Positions 1 through 9,542 of a DNA stretch of 64,000 nucleotides are shown in pieces. The number at the start of each line of letters is the position of its first letter. Within the stretch, counting starts at the first letter, position 1. Location of the stretch: the NCBI RefSeq assembly GCF_017498065.1, contig NZ_JAGDFX010000002.1, positions 231,326 to 295,325 of the forward strand. Direction: 5' to 3'. Origin of the DNA: Oceanisphaera pacifica (GTDB lineage Bacteria > Pseudomonadota > Gammaproteobacteria > Enterobacterales > Aeromonadaceae). Under the pieces are notes generated by a model. That model did not search any database, was not told where the DNA came from, and worked only from the letters and a program-made list of their open reading frames with translations. The position numbers and the translations under genes are program-made.

Positions 1-1039
1 GTTCGGGATCGAGCCGGTTTGTCACGCCCACTTGCGCGGCTGTGTCTTCGGTAAGCATCATCATGCCGCGCACCCCAGTATAAGAGGTGGCTTTAGGATC
101 CCAGTGTGATTCTTGGTAACTCATTGCTGCCAGTAAGCGCCAGTCTAACTCCCCAGCATAACGCTCAAATAACGGCTGATATTGTGGTAAGCGGTTATCG
201 ATACGCTGTAAAAAGGTGCGAGTATCAACATAGTCAAAGCTTTGTACATGACCAAAATATTTCTCATGTAATCGCGCTAACGTACCATTACTCGATTGTT
301 GTTCAAAAAAACTGAGCATGGGCCCTAAGAGGCTGTCGTCTCTATTTTTAGGTAACATCCAGGCAATGGCTTGTGGCTTACCGACAGTAAAAGCCGCTTC
401 AATACTGGGGTAGTAACGCTGAGTTCTGGCCAATAAAATATCGTTTACTAAGGCATACTCTGTCTTTTTTTCTGCTACTTGGCGTAATAAATCTTCGGCA
501 TCGCTATCGCGTTGGGCTTGCCAGAATAATTCAGGATGAATTTGTTGTTGCTCATATAACCATTCGGCTTGGCTGGAGCCGGCCAGTACAGTGATACCGT
601 TGGTAAGATCTTGAATACGTTTAGGGCGAGCTGTCCCCTTGCGATAAGCTAACGTGTGTTCGATATGATAATAACTGGGTCCAAAACGATAAAGCTGGCG
701 TCGCTGTTTAGTGTTGACTAAGCCGGCGGCGAGCATATCGACGTGACCGTTATCTAACAAAGCAAATAACTCATCTATGCTATATGCAGGTACCATTTGT
801 AGTGCAATATTGTCGCCTAAAGATGCAGAAAACTGGTAGGCGAGTTCAAAATCTAGACCTTCTTCTTGCCCATCACGCAAAAAATAATACAGCGGGTGAT
901 ACAGGGTTCCCACACGCAGGCTGCCCCTTTGTTGTATCTGTTCAACGCTATTGGCTTGCTGTGTCTGGCGATCACAGCCGCTAGCTGCCAGTATACCTAG
1001 CAGTAATAAGGGCTTTAGTAGCAAGATAACTCGACGCAA
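1..1039 (-). CDS. mltF: Membrane-bound lytic murein transglycosylase F (3' part cut off by window edge)
   Basis: The reverse strand reads as one open frame from a TTG at 1039 to the window edge. The start is chosen because AGGAG lies 5 bases upstream and the product begins with a lipoprotein signal: a leucine-rich stretch ending in an ASGC lipobox. After it comes a periplasmic solute-binding-like (SBP_bac_3) domain of about 230 residues, then the start of the lysozyme-like SLT domain. The SLT catalytic glutamate is visible in SYQESHW, followed by the typical YTGVRGMMMLT segment. MltF is an outer-membrane lipoprotein that cleaves peptidoglycan glycan strands to 1,6-anhydro products. Divergent placement next to purL is the usual gammaproteobacterial arrangement. 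About the last 150 residues lie outside the window. Confidence 0.95.
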   Translation of the reverse strand, partial: MRRVILLLKPLLLLGILAASGCDRQTQQANSVEQIQQRGSLRVGTLYHPLYYFLRDGQEEGLDFELAYQFSASLGDNIALQMVPAYSIDELFALLDNGHVDMLAAGLVNTKQRRQLYRFGPSYYHIEHTLAYRKGTARPKRIQDLTNGITVLAGSSQAEWLYEQQQIHPELFWQAQRDSDAEDLLRQVAEKKTEYALVNDILLARTQRYYPSIEAAFTVGKPQAIAWMLPKNRDDSLLGPMLSFFEQQSSNGTLARLHEKYFGHVQSFDYVDTRTFLQRIDNRLPQYQPLFERYAGELDWRLLAAMSYQESHWDPKATSYTGVRGMMMLTEDTAAQVGVTNRLDPE

Positions 1040-1268
1040 AGCAGCTCCTAACGATAAATAATGGCTATTTTATAACAGAAGTCGCTCACTTCGTCAGCTG
1101 GCAGAGAAAGATAAACGTCTGCTGGAAAGGTAAAGAGGGCCGGGTAAGAATGAAGGGCAACGTAAAGAGTATGCTAAATTTGTGGGGGCTAAGAGCTTAG
1201 GTAGCCAAGCCGGTTCGCTATAACAGCCGAAGAATACAGTTCTGAGCGTGCGGGTAAAAAAATGGGCG

Positions 1269-1297
1269 TCGACAGAGCACAGGGGGGATCCTATAAT
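1269..1297 (+). promoter_or_regulatory. Sigma70-type promoter of purL
   Basis: TCGACA (1269-1274) and TATAAT (1292-1297) are separated by exactly 17 bases, so the pair matches the sigma70 consensus in 11 of 12 positions. Transcription would start near 1304, giving a leader of about 45 bases before the purL ATG at 1349. I could not recognise a convincing PurR operator. The rest of the 309-base mltF-purL gap shows nothing else I can name. Confidence 0.7.
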
Positions 1298-1348
1298 GGC
1301 AGCCAACTTCTCAACCCCCCATTCATTCACGCTTTGAGAATCGCCACT

Positions 1349-4300
1349 ATGGAAATACTGAGAGGCTTACCCGCCTTATCTGGTTTCAGAATTCAAGCCT
1401 TGGTTCGCCAAGCCCAGCAGCAAAACTTGCCACTGGTTGATATCACCACCGAATACGTCCACTTTGTTGCCCTTAACGCTAACCTCGAAGCGAAAGAGCG
1501 ACACACATTGGCCCAGCTACTTGATAGTCCGGCCCAAGGCGTTACGCCTGCCGCTAATAGCCAGATGGCGTTAGTTACTCCAAGGCCCGGCACCTTGTCG
1601 CCTTGGTCTACTAAAGCCACCGATATTGCGCATAACTGTGGCTTAAGCCAAGTTAAACGCATTGAGCGCGGCATTAGCTATTATTTAAGTTTTGAGCGCA
1701 CCCCCAGCGAGGCTGAATTAACGGCTATTACCGGCTTGTTATTTGACCCCATGACGGAGGTAGTGCTGACTCAGCTCGAAGATGCCCGTTGTCTTTTTGC
1801 CCAAGCCGAGCCCGCTCCTGTTAGCGTGGTTGATATACAAAGCGGTGGCCGAGAGGCGCTAGTTGAAGCAAATGTAAGCTTAGGCTTGGCGCTCGCAGAA
1901 GATGAAATCGATTACTTATTTGCCGGCTTTACCGAGTTGGGGCGTAACCCCAATGATATTGAACTTTATATGTTCGCTCAGGCTAACTCCGAGCATTGCC
2001 GCCATAAAATTTTTAACGCCGACTGGACCATAGACGGTGTCGAGCAGCCAAAGTCGCTGTTTAAAATGATTAAAAATACCCACGAGCAAGTGCCTGAGCA
2101 TGTGTTGTCTGCCTATAAAGATAACGCTGCTGTGATGAGCGGCTCGTTCGCTGGACGCTTTTTTGCGAGCCCTGAGTCTGGGGAATATCGTTACCATCAA
2201 GAAGATATTCATATCTTAATGAAGGTGGAAACCCATAACCATCCGACCGCTATTTCACCTTATGCAGGCGCGGCTACCGGCTCAGGTGGTGAAATTCGTG
2301 ATGAAGGTGCAACCGGTCGTGGCTCTAAGCCAAAAGCGGGGCTGGTGGGCTTTAGTGTCTCTAACCTAAAAATTCCTACCTACCCACGTCCGTGGGAACA
2401 AGATTTTGGTAAGCCAAATCGTATTGTGAGTGCGCTTAACATCATGTTAGATGGGCCTTTAGGTGGCGCGGCTTTTAATAACGAATTTGGTCGTCCAGCC
2501 TTGCTGGGTTACTTTCGTACCTTTGAAGAAAAAGTATCCAGCTTTAACGGTGAAGAAGTACGTGGTTATCATAAGCCAATCATGTTGGCCGGTGGCTTGG
2601 GTAATATCCGTGACGAGCATGTCCAAAAAGGGGACATTACTCCAGGCGCTAAGCTGATTGTGCTGGGTGGTCCGGCCATGAACATTGGCTTGGGCGGCGG
2701 GGCTGCATCGAGTATGACATCGGGTCAGTCGAGTGAAGACCTAGACTTTGCCTCCGTACAGCGCGATAACCCCGAAATGGAGCGTCGTTGCCAAGAAGTG
2801 ATCGACCGCTGCTGGGCCATGGGCAATAACAACCCGATACAGTTTATTCACGACGTAGGCGCGGGCGGCTTATCTAATGCTATGCCAGAGCTGGTGAGTG
2901 ATGGCGGGCGTGGTGGGCGTTTTAATCTGCGCGATATTCCCAACGATGAGCCGGGCATGAGCCCGTTGCAAATTTGGTGTAATGAGTCACAAGAGCGCTA
3001 TGTGATGTCGGTGGCTAATGATCGCTTAGCTGAATTTGAAGCAATTTGTCACCGCGAGCGCGCGCCGTTTGCGGTAGTGGGTGAAGCCACGGTTGAGCCA
3101 CACTTAAGCTTAACAGACAGCCACTTTGATAATCAGCCCATTGATATGCCATTAGATGTGTTGTTGGGTAAAGCGCCTAAAATGCAGCGGGACGGCCAAA
3201 CTCAACAGCATCAAAGCCCGGCGCTCGACCTGAGCGGTATTACCCTAAAAGGCGCGGCTGCGCGAGTAATGACTCTGCCTGCGGTGGCGGACAAAGGCTT
3301 TTTAATCACCATTGGTGATCGCAGTGTGACTGGATTGGTGGCACGAGACCAAATGGTCGGGCCTTGGCAGGTGCCAGTGGCAGACTGTGCCGTTACTGCG
3401 GCCTCTTACGACAGCTACGTGGGCGAAGCCATGTCACTGGGTGAGCGCACCCCTGTGGCCTTGCTCGATTACGCAGCATCAGCGCGGTTAGCCGTAGCTG
3501 AGTCCATTACCAATATTGCTGCTACAGACATTGGTGAGCTAAAACATATTAAACTGTCAGCTAACTGGATGGCGGCGGCGGGCCACCCTGGGGAAGATGC
3601 CGGTTTATATGAAGCGGTGAAAGCGGTTGGTGAAGAGCTGTGCCCAGAGTTAGAGTTAACTATCCCTGTTGGCAAAGACTCCATGTCGATGAAAACCAGT
3701 TGGAACGATGGCGGTGAAGAAAAATCGGTCACTTCGCCATTATCATTGGTGATCACCGCCTTTGCTCGGGTGACAGACATTCGCAATACCGTAACGCCTT
3801 GGTTGCGCACCGATCAGGGCGATACTAGCCTGATTTTGGTGGACTTAGGCAAGGGACAAAATCGTTTAGGCGCCTCGGCATTAGCACAAGTGTATCGCCA
3901 ATTAGGTGATACCCCTGCCGACTTAGACAGCCCTGTATTATTGAAGAATTTCTTTAATGCCATGCAAACCCTAGTGGCCGATAAACAACTATTGGCCTAT
4001 CACGATAAAGGCGATGGCGGTTTATTTGTTACCCTAGCTGAAATGGGCTTTGCCGGTAATACCGGCTTAGACATTGAGCTCGATTTGCTGGGTAGCGATA
4101 ATCTAGCCGCATTATTTAATGAAGAGCTAGGGGCGGTGATACAAGTGCGCCAGGCCGATAAAGAAGCGGTATTAACCTGCTTGGCCGGCCATGGCTTGGC
4201 CAGTTGCAGTCATGTGATTGGTGTGCCTAACCAAGACGACTTACTACGCTTTTTCTATGCTGGCAAAGAAGTATACAGCGAGACCCGTACCGAGCTGCGT

Positions 4301-5239
4301 CGTTTATGGTCAGAAACCAGCTACCAGATGCAAGCGCTGCGTGATAACCCCGAAACGGCACAAGCCGAGTATGACGCTAAACTGGCCACCGACAATCCTG
4401 GTTTGTCGGTTAAACTAAGCTTTGATCCGAAAGAAGACATTGCCGCTCCTTATATTGCGAAGGGAATGCAGCCTCGTATGGCCATTTTACGTGAGCAAGG
4501 CGTTAACTCACACGTAGAAATGGCAGCAGCCTTTGATCGTGCCGGCTTTGCAGCGGTCGATGTACACATGAGTGACTTACAAAGCGGTCGTTACCGGTTA
4601 GATGAGTTTTCTGGCATGGTCGCTTGTGGTGGTTTCTCTTACGGTGATGTGTTGGGAGCCGGTGGCGGCTGGGCTAAATCGATATTGTTTAACGACGCGC
4701 TACGTGCTCAGTTTGGTGCTTTCTTTGCGCGTGAAGACAGCTTTGCCCTAGGGGTGTGTAACGGTTGCCAAATGCTCTCTCGCTTGCGGGATTTAATCCC
4801 GGGCGCTGCCCATTGGCCTGACTTTGTTCGCAACCAGTCTGAGCGTTTTGAAGCTCGCTTTAGTTTAGTGGAAGTACAAGAGTCGCCGAGCTTGTTTTTA
4901 TCGGGCATGGCCGGTTCTCGTTTGCCGATTGCGGTATCCCACGGTGAAGGTCGCATTCAAACCGTGAATGCCGATATTCAGACCATTGAAGCCAGCGGCA
5001 CTGTGGCACTGCGCTTTGTTAATAATCAAGGGCAAGCTACAGAGCAGTATCCGGCTAACCCGAATGGTTCAGTGAATGGTATTACTGGGCTGAGTAGCCA
5101 AGACGGACGTGTGACCATTATGATGCCGCACCCCGAGCGGGTGTTCCGTACTGTTGCTAACTCTTGGTACCCTGATGCTTGGGGCGAAGATGGTGGTTGG
5201 ATGCGTATTTTCCGTAATGCACGGAAAAATATCGGTTAA
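1349..5239 (+). CDS. purL: Phosphoribosylformylglycinamidine synthase (large single-chain PurL)
   Basis: ATP- and glutamine-dependent conversion of FGAR to FGAM, the fourth step of de novo purine synthesis. The 1296-residue product has the length of the E. coli enzyme (1295). It starts with [14 protein letters not shown], as expected for PurL. An N-terminal PurS-like domain is followed by two AIRS-type ATP-binding halves (for example [20 protein letters not shown] and [10 protein letters not shown]) and a C-terminal class I glutamine amidotransferase. The amidotransferase nucleophile cysteine is in GVCNGCQML and its histidine in [10 protein letters not shown]. The frame stays open upstream to 1262, but that extension begins before the promoter, so the ATG at 1349 is preferred. 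purM and purN lie 53 kb away in the same window. Confidence 0.97.
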   Translation: MEILRGLPALSGFRIQALVRQAQQQNLPLVDITTEYVHFVALNANLEAKERHTLAQLLDSPAQGVTPAANSQMALVTPRPGTLSPWSTKATDIAHNCGLSQVKRIERGISYYLSFERTPSEAELTAITGLLFDPMTEVVLTQLEDARCLFAQAEPAPVSVVDIQSGGREALVEANVSLGLALAEDEIDYLFAGFTELGRNPNDIELYMFAQANSEHCRHKIFNADWTIDGVEQPKSLFKMIKNTHEQVPEHVLSAYKDNAAVMSGSFAGRFFASPESGEYRYHQEDIHILMKVETHNHPTAISPYAGAATGSGGEIRDEGATGRGSKPKAGLVGFSVSNLKIPTYPRPWEQDFGKPNRIVSALNIMLDGPLGGAAFNNEFGRPALLGYFRTFEEKVSSFNGEEVRGYHKPIMLAGGLGNIRDEHVQKGDITPGAKLIVLGGPAMNIGLGGGAASSMTSGQSSEDLDFASVQRDNPEMERRCQEVIDRCWAMGNNNPIQFIHDVGAGGLSNAMPELVSDGGRGGRFNLRDIPNDEPGMSPLQIWCNESQERYVMSVANDRLAEFEAICHRERAPFAVVGEATVEPHLSLTDSHFDNQPIDMPLDVLLGKAPKMQRDGQTQQHQSPALDLSGITLKGAAARVMTLPAVADKGFLITIGDRSVTGLVARDQMVGPWQVPVADCAVTAASYDSYVGEAMSLGERTPVALLDYAASARLAVAESITNIAATDIGELKHIKLSANWMAAAGHPGEDAGLYEAVKAVGEELCPELELTIPVGKDSMSMKTSWNDGGEEKSVTSPLSLVITAFARVTDIRNTVTPWLRTDQGDTSLILVDLGKGQNRLGASALAQVYRQLGDTPADLDSPVLLKNFFNAMQTLVADKQLLAYHDKGDGGLFVTLAEMGFAGNTGLDIELDLLGSDNLAALFNEELGAVIQVRQADKEAVLTCLAGHGLASCSHVIGVPNQDDLLRFFYAGKEVYSETRTELRRLWSETSYQMQALRDNPETAQAEYDAKLATDNPGLSVKLSFDPKEDIAAPYIAKGMQPRMAILREQGVNSHVEMAAAFDRAGFAAVDVHMSDLQSGRYRLDEFSGMVACGGFSYGDVLGAGGGWAKSILFNDALRAQFGAFFAREDSFALGVCNGCQMLSRLRDLIPGAAHWPDFVRNQSERFEARFSLVEVQESPSLFLSGMAGSRLPIAVSHGEGRIQTVNADIQTIEASGTVALRFVNNQGQATEQYPANPNGSVNGITGLSSQDGRVTIMMPHPERVFRTVANSWYPDAWGEDGGWMRIFRNARKNIG

Positions 5240-5262
5240 AATCGCATTTTGCTTCTCACTAT

Positions 5263-5292
5263 AAAAAAGCCCACGCAATGTGGGCTTTTTAT
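5263..5292 (+). terminator. Rho-independent terminator of purL
   Basis: AAAAAGCCCAC and GTGGGCTTTTT pair perfectly around a 5-base loop and end in a T run, 24 bases after the purL stop codon. The A run on the other side makes it potentially bidirectional, though no minus-strand gene ends here. Confidence 0.9.
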
Positions 5293-5409
5293 TTTCCACT
5301 TGAGTCTATATGATAGATGGCTTAACGCTGTGCTGTTTACTTAGCATGGCCAGTTTGGTGATAAATAACGAATAAAACACACCTATTCACTCAACGAGTC
5401 AACATCATT

Positions 5410-7143
5410 ATGGATAACAGTAAAGTGTTATGGGCAGCCCCTACTGCTTTGTGCCAAAACAAGAGTGACCGTCTTAAAAGCCTTGCTGCTAATCCATTTA
5501 ACCTGACGCGGCAAATTATGAACCACATACAAGAGGGTGTAGTGGTGATGGATGCTCGTGGGCGAGTGTTAGAAGTTAACCCCGCTTTTTGTACGCTAAG
5601 CGAGTTGGATAACGCACAGCTGTGCGGCGTTCATATTACTAATATCAGTGGTAGCTTACATAGACGGCGCTATTATCGCGAAATTTGGCAGCAGCTTCAG
5701 CAGCATGAGCATTGGCAGGGTGAGGTCGAACACTATAACCGACAAGGAGTACGGGTTACCCATCAATTAATGTTGCACTTGGTCAAAGATAGCCAAGGTC
5801 AAGTTGAGCATATTTTGGGTATTATTGATGATGTAAGTCAGCTTAAAGCATCAGAAAAGCAGCTTAGCTTTTTAGCCCACCATGATGCTCTGACCGGTGC
5901 TGCCAATCGTACTTTTTTATTAAGCTGGTTTAGCCAACTCACTTCCAAACTGACTGAGCACGAGTCGCTGGCGCTGTTGTTTATTGATCTTGATCGTTTT
6001 AAGCCGGTGAACGATAACTTTGGCCATGGTGTTGGAGATCAAGTACTTAAAGAGTTAGCTCGTCGGTTGCAAACGCAAATTGATGAGACAGGACTGCTTG
6101 CCCGCATTGGTGGTGATGAATTTGTGGTTGTGTTGCCTGACACGCACACGATTGCACAATTACAACATAAAGCCGAGCAATTACTTACCCAGCTTAAAAT
6201 ACCCGTTAAAGTGGGGGACTATGAGCTGAGTGTAGGAGCCAGTATGGGAGTGAGCTTTTATCCCGAACAGGGTAAAGATATTGAGAGCTTATTACGCTAC
6301 GCAGATATTGCCATGTATCAGGCGAAGCGTTATAGCAGTAATAAAATCTGTTTTTTCGGCCACAGCCAATATGCTCAGTTACAAGATCAGCAACGCTTAA
6401 GTGCAGATTTTCATCAGGCGATTACAGATAGCCAGTTTTTTTTACAATATCAGCCGGTGCTAGCCACAAAAAATAAGCAACTGCTTAGTCTAGAAGTCTT
6501 GCTACGCTGGCAGCATCCTCAATTAGGCGTGCTATACCCAAGGCAGTTTTTATCGGCTGCTGCTGCCGCTGGCTCTTTATACCGCTTGGCTGAGTGGGTG
6601 TTTATTGAAGCTGCGCAACAATTACGTTATTGGCGTCAGCATCTACATTGGCAGGGTGGTATTAGTGTTAATTTAAGTGGTTTAGAGTTAGAGCAATTAC
6701 GCGTTGCGCCCTTAGTGGCTTTATTGCAGCAACAAGATGTAAACCCAGCAGACTTTACGTTGGAGCTGGGCAGTGACTACCTTATGCGCCGTAGTGAGCC
6801 ATTAAGCGATACGCTTGCCCAGCTGAGAGCGGCGGGCATGAGCATTTACTTAAATAAAGTGGGGGAGGGGCGTTTTAATTTTGAGACGCTTAACCAGCTA
6901 CCTATTGATGGTATAAAGCTTGATCGCTGCTTGTTTAGCGAATTTGAGCGTCCCTTTTCGCAGTCGGTGATACGCTCATTATTGTTATTATCAGAGGCAT
7001 TAGGGATTAAGGTGGTTGCTTGTGGTGTAGAGACACCTGCTCAATGGCAGTTTTTGCATGAGCATGGTTGCCATGGGGTTCAAGGTCGATTGTTAGCGCC
7101 ACCTATGCATGCTCATGAGTTAGTAAGCTATCTCAATAAATAA
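5410..7143 (+). CDS. PAS-GGDEF protein with a degenerate EAL domain
   Basis: 577 residues with a PAS sensor domain (about 35-155), a GGDEF domain (about 160-325) and an EAL-like domain (about 335-577). The cyclase signature is intact (ARIGGDEFVVVLP), but the RxxD product-inhibition site five residues before it is absent. In the EAL domain the name motif is EVL, the metal/catalytic DDFG segment reads NKVG, and AEGVE reads ACGVE. Those positions are required for phosphodiesterase activity, so I infer a diguanylate cyclase whose EAL domain is inactive or only binds a ligand. No transmembrane segment was seen, so it is probably cytoplasmic. The start at 5410 has only a weak ribosome-binding site; an internal ATG at 5518 is possible but would shorten the region before PAS. 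Confidence 0.85.
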   Translation: MDNSKVLWAAPTALCQNKSDRLKSLAANPFNLTRQIMNHIQEGVVVMDARGRVLEVNPAFCTLSELDNAQLCGVHITNISGSLHRRRYYREIWQQLQQHEHWQGEVEHYNRQGVRVTHQLMLHLVKDSQGQVEHILGIIDDVSQLKASEKQLSFLAHHDALTGAANRTFLLSWFSQLTSKLTEHESLALLFIDLDRFKPVNDNFGHGVGDQVLKELARRLQTQIDETGLLARIGGDEFVVVLPDTHTIAQLQHKAEQLLTQLKIPVKVGDYELSVGASMGVSFYPEQGKDIESLLRYADIAMYQAKRYSSNKICFFGHSQYAQLQDQQRLSADFHQAITDSQFFLQYQPVLATKNKQLLSLEVLLRWQHPQLGVLYPRQFLSAAAAAGSLYRLAEWVFIEAAQQLRYWRQHLHWQGGISVNLSGLELEQLRVAPLVALLQQQDVNPADFTLELGSDYLMRRSEPLSDTLAQLRAAGMSIYLNKVGEGRFNFETLNQLPIDGIKLDRCLFSEFERPFSQSVIRSLLLLSEALGIKVVACGVETPAQWQFLHEHGCHGVQGRLLAPPMHAHELVSYLNK

Positions 7144-7171
7144 GTAAGCTGTAAGCCCTTACTACTAATGC

Positions 7172-7717
7172 TTAATTAATGCCGTGTAGTGATATTTTAC
7201 CTGGGCTAATAGCGAGGCTCACCACACTTTCTTTTATTTGACGTTGCAAGGGCACTTGCTCATCTAAGGTATACACAGGGTATTTTGATAAATACCCTGT
7301 TAACCCCTGCAATAAAATAGGCAGTATAAAGCGTGCTTGCGGGGCGCTTTCATCTTGATTAAGGCGATAACTGATGAGGTCAAACTCATCTAAAAATAGC
7401 GCACCAGCTTCATTGTCATAGCGAGGTCGAGCGCTAAAGTTTCCGCTAATATGCCAATGGTATTGCTGCTGGCCTTGGTTAAACTCAATAAAGGCATCGC
7501 CCATCACGCTCGCTTTGTCTGGGCTTTGGCGCCCAAGCATTATCTGCATATCTTGCATTTTTATTGCAGCCGATAGCCAAGGGCCTAAATTAACAGGAAA
7601 GGATTTACCGAGCTGTTGATTGAGCTCGGTATTAAGTTGGCGTTCGGTGAGGGTGAGGGTTTGCGCCCCCGCCCATGCGCTCACGCTCAACATCATGAAT
7701 AACAGTATTACTTTCAT
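7172..7717 (-). CDS. DUF1439 (YceB-like) periplasmic protein
   Basis: 181 residues with an N-terminal signal peptide (about residues 1-18, ending SAWAGA) and then a DUF1439-type body beginning LTLTERQLNTELNQQLGKSFP. E. coli YceB is a lipoprotein, but no lipobox cysteine is present here, so this copy is probably soluble in the periplasm. The family's function is not established; related folds bind lipids. It lies 26 bases downstream of alaA on the same strand and converges with the GGDEF gene, 28 bases apart. Confidence 0.7.
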   Translation of the reverse strand: MKVILLFMMLSVSAWAGAQTLTLTERQLNTELNQQLGKSFPVNLGPWLSAAIKMQDMQIMLGRQSPDKASVMGDAFIEFNQGQQQYHWHISGNFSARPRYDNEAGALFLDEFDLISYRLNQDESAPQARFILPILLQGLTGYLSKYPVYTLDEQVPLQRQIKESVVSLAISPGKISLHGIN

Positions 7718-7743
7718 TATTCAGCTCCTGCTATCACACTTTG

Positions 7744-8958
7744 CTATTGTTGATAGTGCTTAAGAAAACGGGCGAGGCGACCGATGGCATCCTCTAACAC
7801 CTCAACTCTAGGCAAAGTCACTAAGCGAAAGTGATCTGGCGTGTGCCAGTTAAAGCCGGTACCTTGTACGATGAGTAATTTCTCTTGTAGCAGTAAGTCG
7901 TAGACCATCTTTTGATCGTCTTTAATATTGTAGACTTTAGGATCTAGTCGCGGAAATAAATAAATAGCGCCTTTGGGCTTAACACAAGAGACACCGGGAA
8001 TATCGTTGAGTAGTTGCCACGCCACATCGCGCTGTTGGCGTAACCGGCCATTGGGTAACACCAGTTCATTAATGCTTTGGTAGCCACCCAGTGCGGCTTG
8101 AATACTATGCTGCATGGGTACGTTGGCGCACAACCGCATAGACGACAGCATTTCTAGGCCTTCAATGTAGCCTTTTGCTTGATGCTTAGGGCCACTTATC
8201 ATCATCCACCCTTGGCGAAAGCCTGCCGCTCGGTAGCTTTTAGATAAGCCGTTAAAAGTGGCAACAAGTACATCATCACACAAGGTACATACTGAATGGT
8301 GAGCGACATCGTCATATAAAATTTTATCGTAAATTTCGTCAGCAAAAATAATCAGATTATGTTGACGTGCAACCTCAATGACCTCAAGTAAAAACTCACT
8401 GCCATATACAGCCCCCGTTGGGTTGTTGGGGTTAATCAGTACTATGCCTTTGGTACGAGGCGTGATTTTAGCGCGAATATCATCTAAATCAGGGTACCAG
8501 TCTGCTTGCTCATCGCACTGATAATGTACGGCATTACCGCCCGATAACGTCACGGCTGCTGTCCACAGCGGATAATCCGGTGAGGGGACTAAGATTTCGT
8601 CACCGTTATTCAGCAAGGCCTGCATCGCCATCACAATCAGCTCAGATACGCCATTACCAATGTAGATATCTTCTACATCAATGGTGCGCAATCCCTTTTG
8701 CTGGTAATACTGCATAATGGCCTTACGGGCTGAAAATAAGCCTTTAGACTCGCAATATCCTTGGCTGGTTGGCATGTTGACGATGGCATCTTTAAGTAGC
8801 TCTTCGGGCGCATCAAAGCCAAAGGTAGCAGGGTTACCGATATTGAGTTTAAGGATGCGGTGCCCTTCATCTTCTAAGCGTCGTGCTTCTTTATGAACCG
8901 GACCACGAATGTCGTAACAGACGTTAGCTAATTTATGTGATTTATCTAGGGTGTACAT
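7744..8958 (-). CDS. alaA: Glutamate-pyruvate aminotransferase AlaA
   Basis: 404 residues, near the E. coli length of 405, starting MYTLDKSHKLANVCYDIRGP as in that family. It is a class I/II PLP-dependent aminotransferase that makes alanine from pyruvate and glutamate in the cytoplasm. Visible landmarks are LNIGNPA near the N terminus, NPNNPTGAVY, the DEIYDKI segment, and the PLP-binding lysine in GLSKSYRAAGFRQGW. The 225 bases upstream to the grxA end carry no gene I can support. Confidence 0.93.
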   Translation of the reverse strand: MYTLDKSHKLANVCYDIRGPVHKEARRLEDEGHRILKLNIGNPATFGFDAPEELLKDAIVNMPTSQGYCESKGLFSARKAIMQYYQQKGLRTIDVEDIYIGNGVSELIVMAMQALLNNGDEILVPSPDYPLWTAAVTLSGGNAVHYQCDEQADWYPDLDDIRAKITPRTKGIVLINPNNPTGAVYGSEFLLEVIEVARQHNLIIFADEIYDKILYDDVAHHSVCTLCDDVLVATFNGLSKSYRAAGFRQGWMMISGPKHQAKGYIEGLEMLSSMRLCANVPMQHSIQAALGGYQSINELVLPNGRLRQQRDVAWQLLNDIPGVSCVKPKGAIYLFPRLDPKVYNIKDDQKMVYDLLLQEKLLIVQGTGFNWHTPDHFRLVTLPRVEVLEDAIGRLARFLKHYQQ

Positions 8959-9183
8959 GAATACAAACGGCCTCGGAATAAAAAGAGTTAGCGCTAGGCT
9001 TTAACTAAAAATGAAGGACAACACTCACCTTGGCTTTAAGCCAGAATCGAACACACAACCTCGTCTATACAGTCGGGTTGATAGAACAGGCATGAATGAT
9101 GATACCTAACGGGTATGGCATCTGCTCGTGTTTCTGTCTCATTGTATGGGGTGAGTGATAAAGTTGTACCTAATAAAGGTGTT

Positions 9184-9450
9184 TTATTCTTGAAACAGGC
9201 CTAAATTGGCTTTGGCATAAGCTTCAAACTCGGTATAACCGCCTACGTGTTCTTGATCTACAAAAATTTGTGGCACGGTTTCTACGGGCTTGCCCACGGT
9301 TTTTTCTAGATCTTCTTTAGAAATACCTTCGGCATGAATATCAATATAGCGAAAATTAAAATCATCACGCTCTTCGGTTAATTTTTCTGCCAACTCTTTC
9401 GCACGAACACAAAATGGGCAACCAGGGCGGCCAAAAATAACGGTAAACAT
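9184..9450 (-). CDS. grxA: Glutaredoxin 1
   Basis: 88 residues with the redox-active CPFC motif at residues 10-13 (RPGCPFCVRAKELAEKL), the TVPQIFVD cis-proline segment and the GGYTEF glutathione-binding loop. It is a small cytoplasmic glutathione-dependent disulfide reductase; GrxA classically reduces ribonucleotide reductase. The ATG at 9450 is chosen because GAGGAG lies just upstream and the protein then begins MFTVIFGRPGCPFC like E. coli GrxA. A longer frame to 9519 would add 23 residues with no counterpart. Confidence 0.93.
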   Translation of the reverse strand: MFTVIFGRPGCPFCVRAKELAEKLTEERDDFNFRYIDIHAEGISKEDLEKTVGKPVETVPQIFVDQEHVGGYTEFEAYAKANLGLFQE

Positions 9451-9542
9451 ATCTTGCTCCTCAATGTATTTATGTCCCCAGTTTAACAGGTCTAGGGGAT
9501 AGCTGTCAGCCGTAAGCATGCAGCCTGTTTGTTAAAGATAAC

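Noticed and set aside
1262..1348. 29-codon N-terminal extension of purL
   Set aside because: It starts upstream of and runs through the TCGACA-17-TATAAT promoter, and known PurL proteins begin at the ATG at 1349.
9030..9100. tRNA-like text on the minus strand (GGTTGTGTGTTCGATTCTGGC)
   Set aside because: It recalls a T-arm, but I could not fold an acceptor stem, D-arm and anticodon arm around it. At most a remnant; not called.
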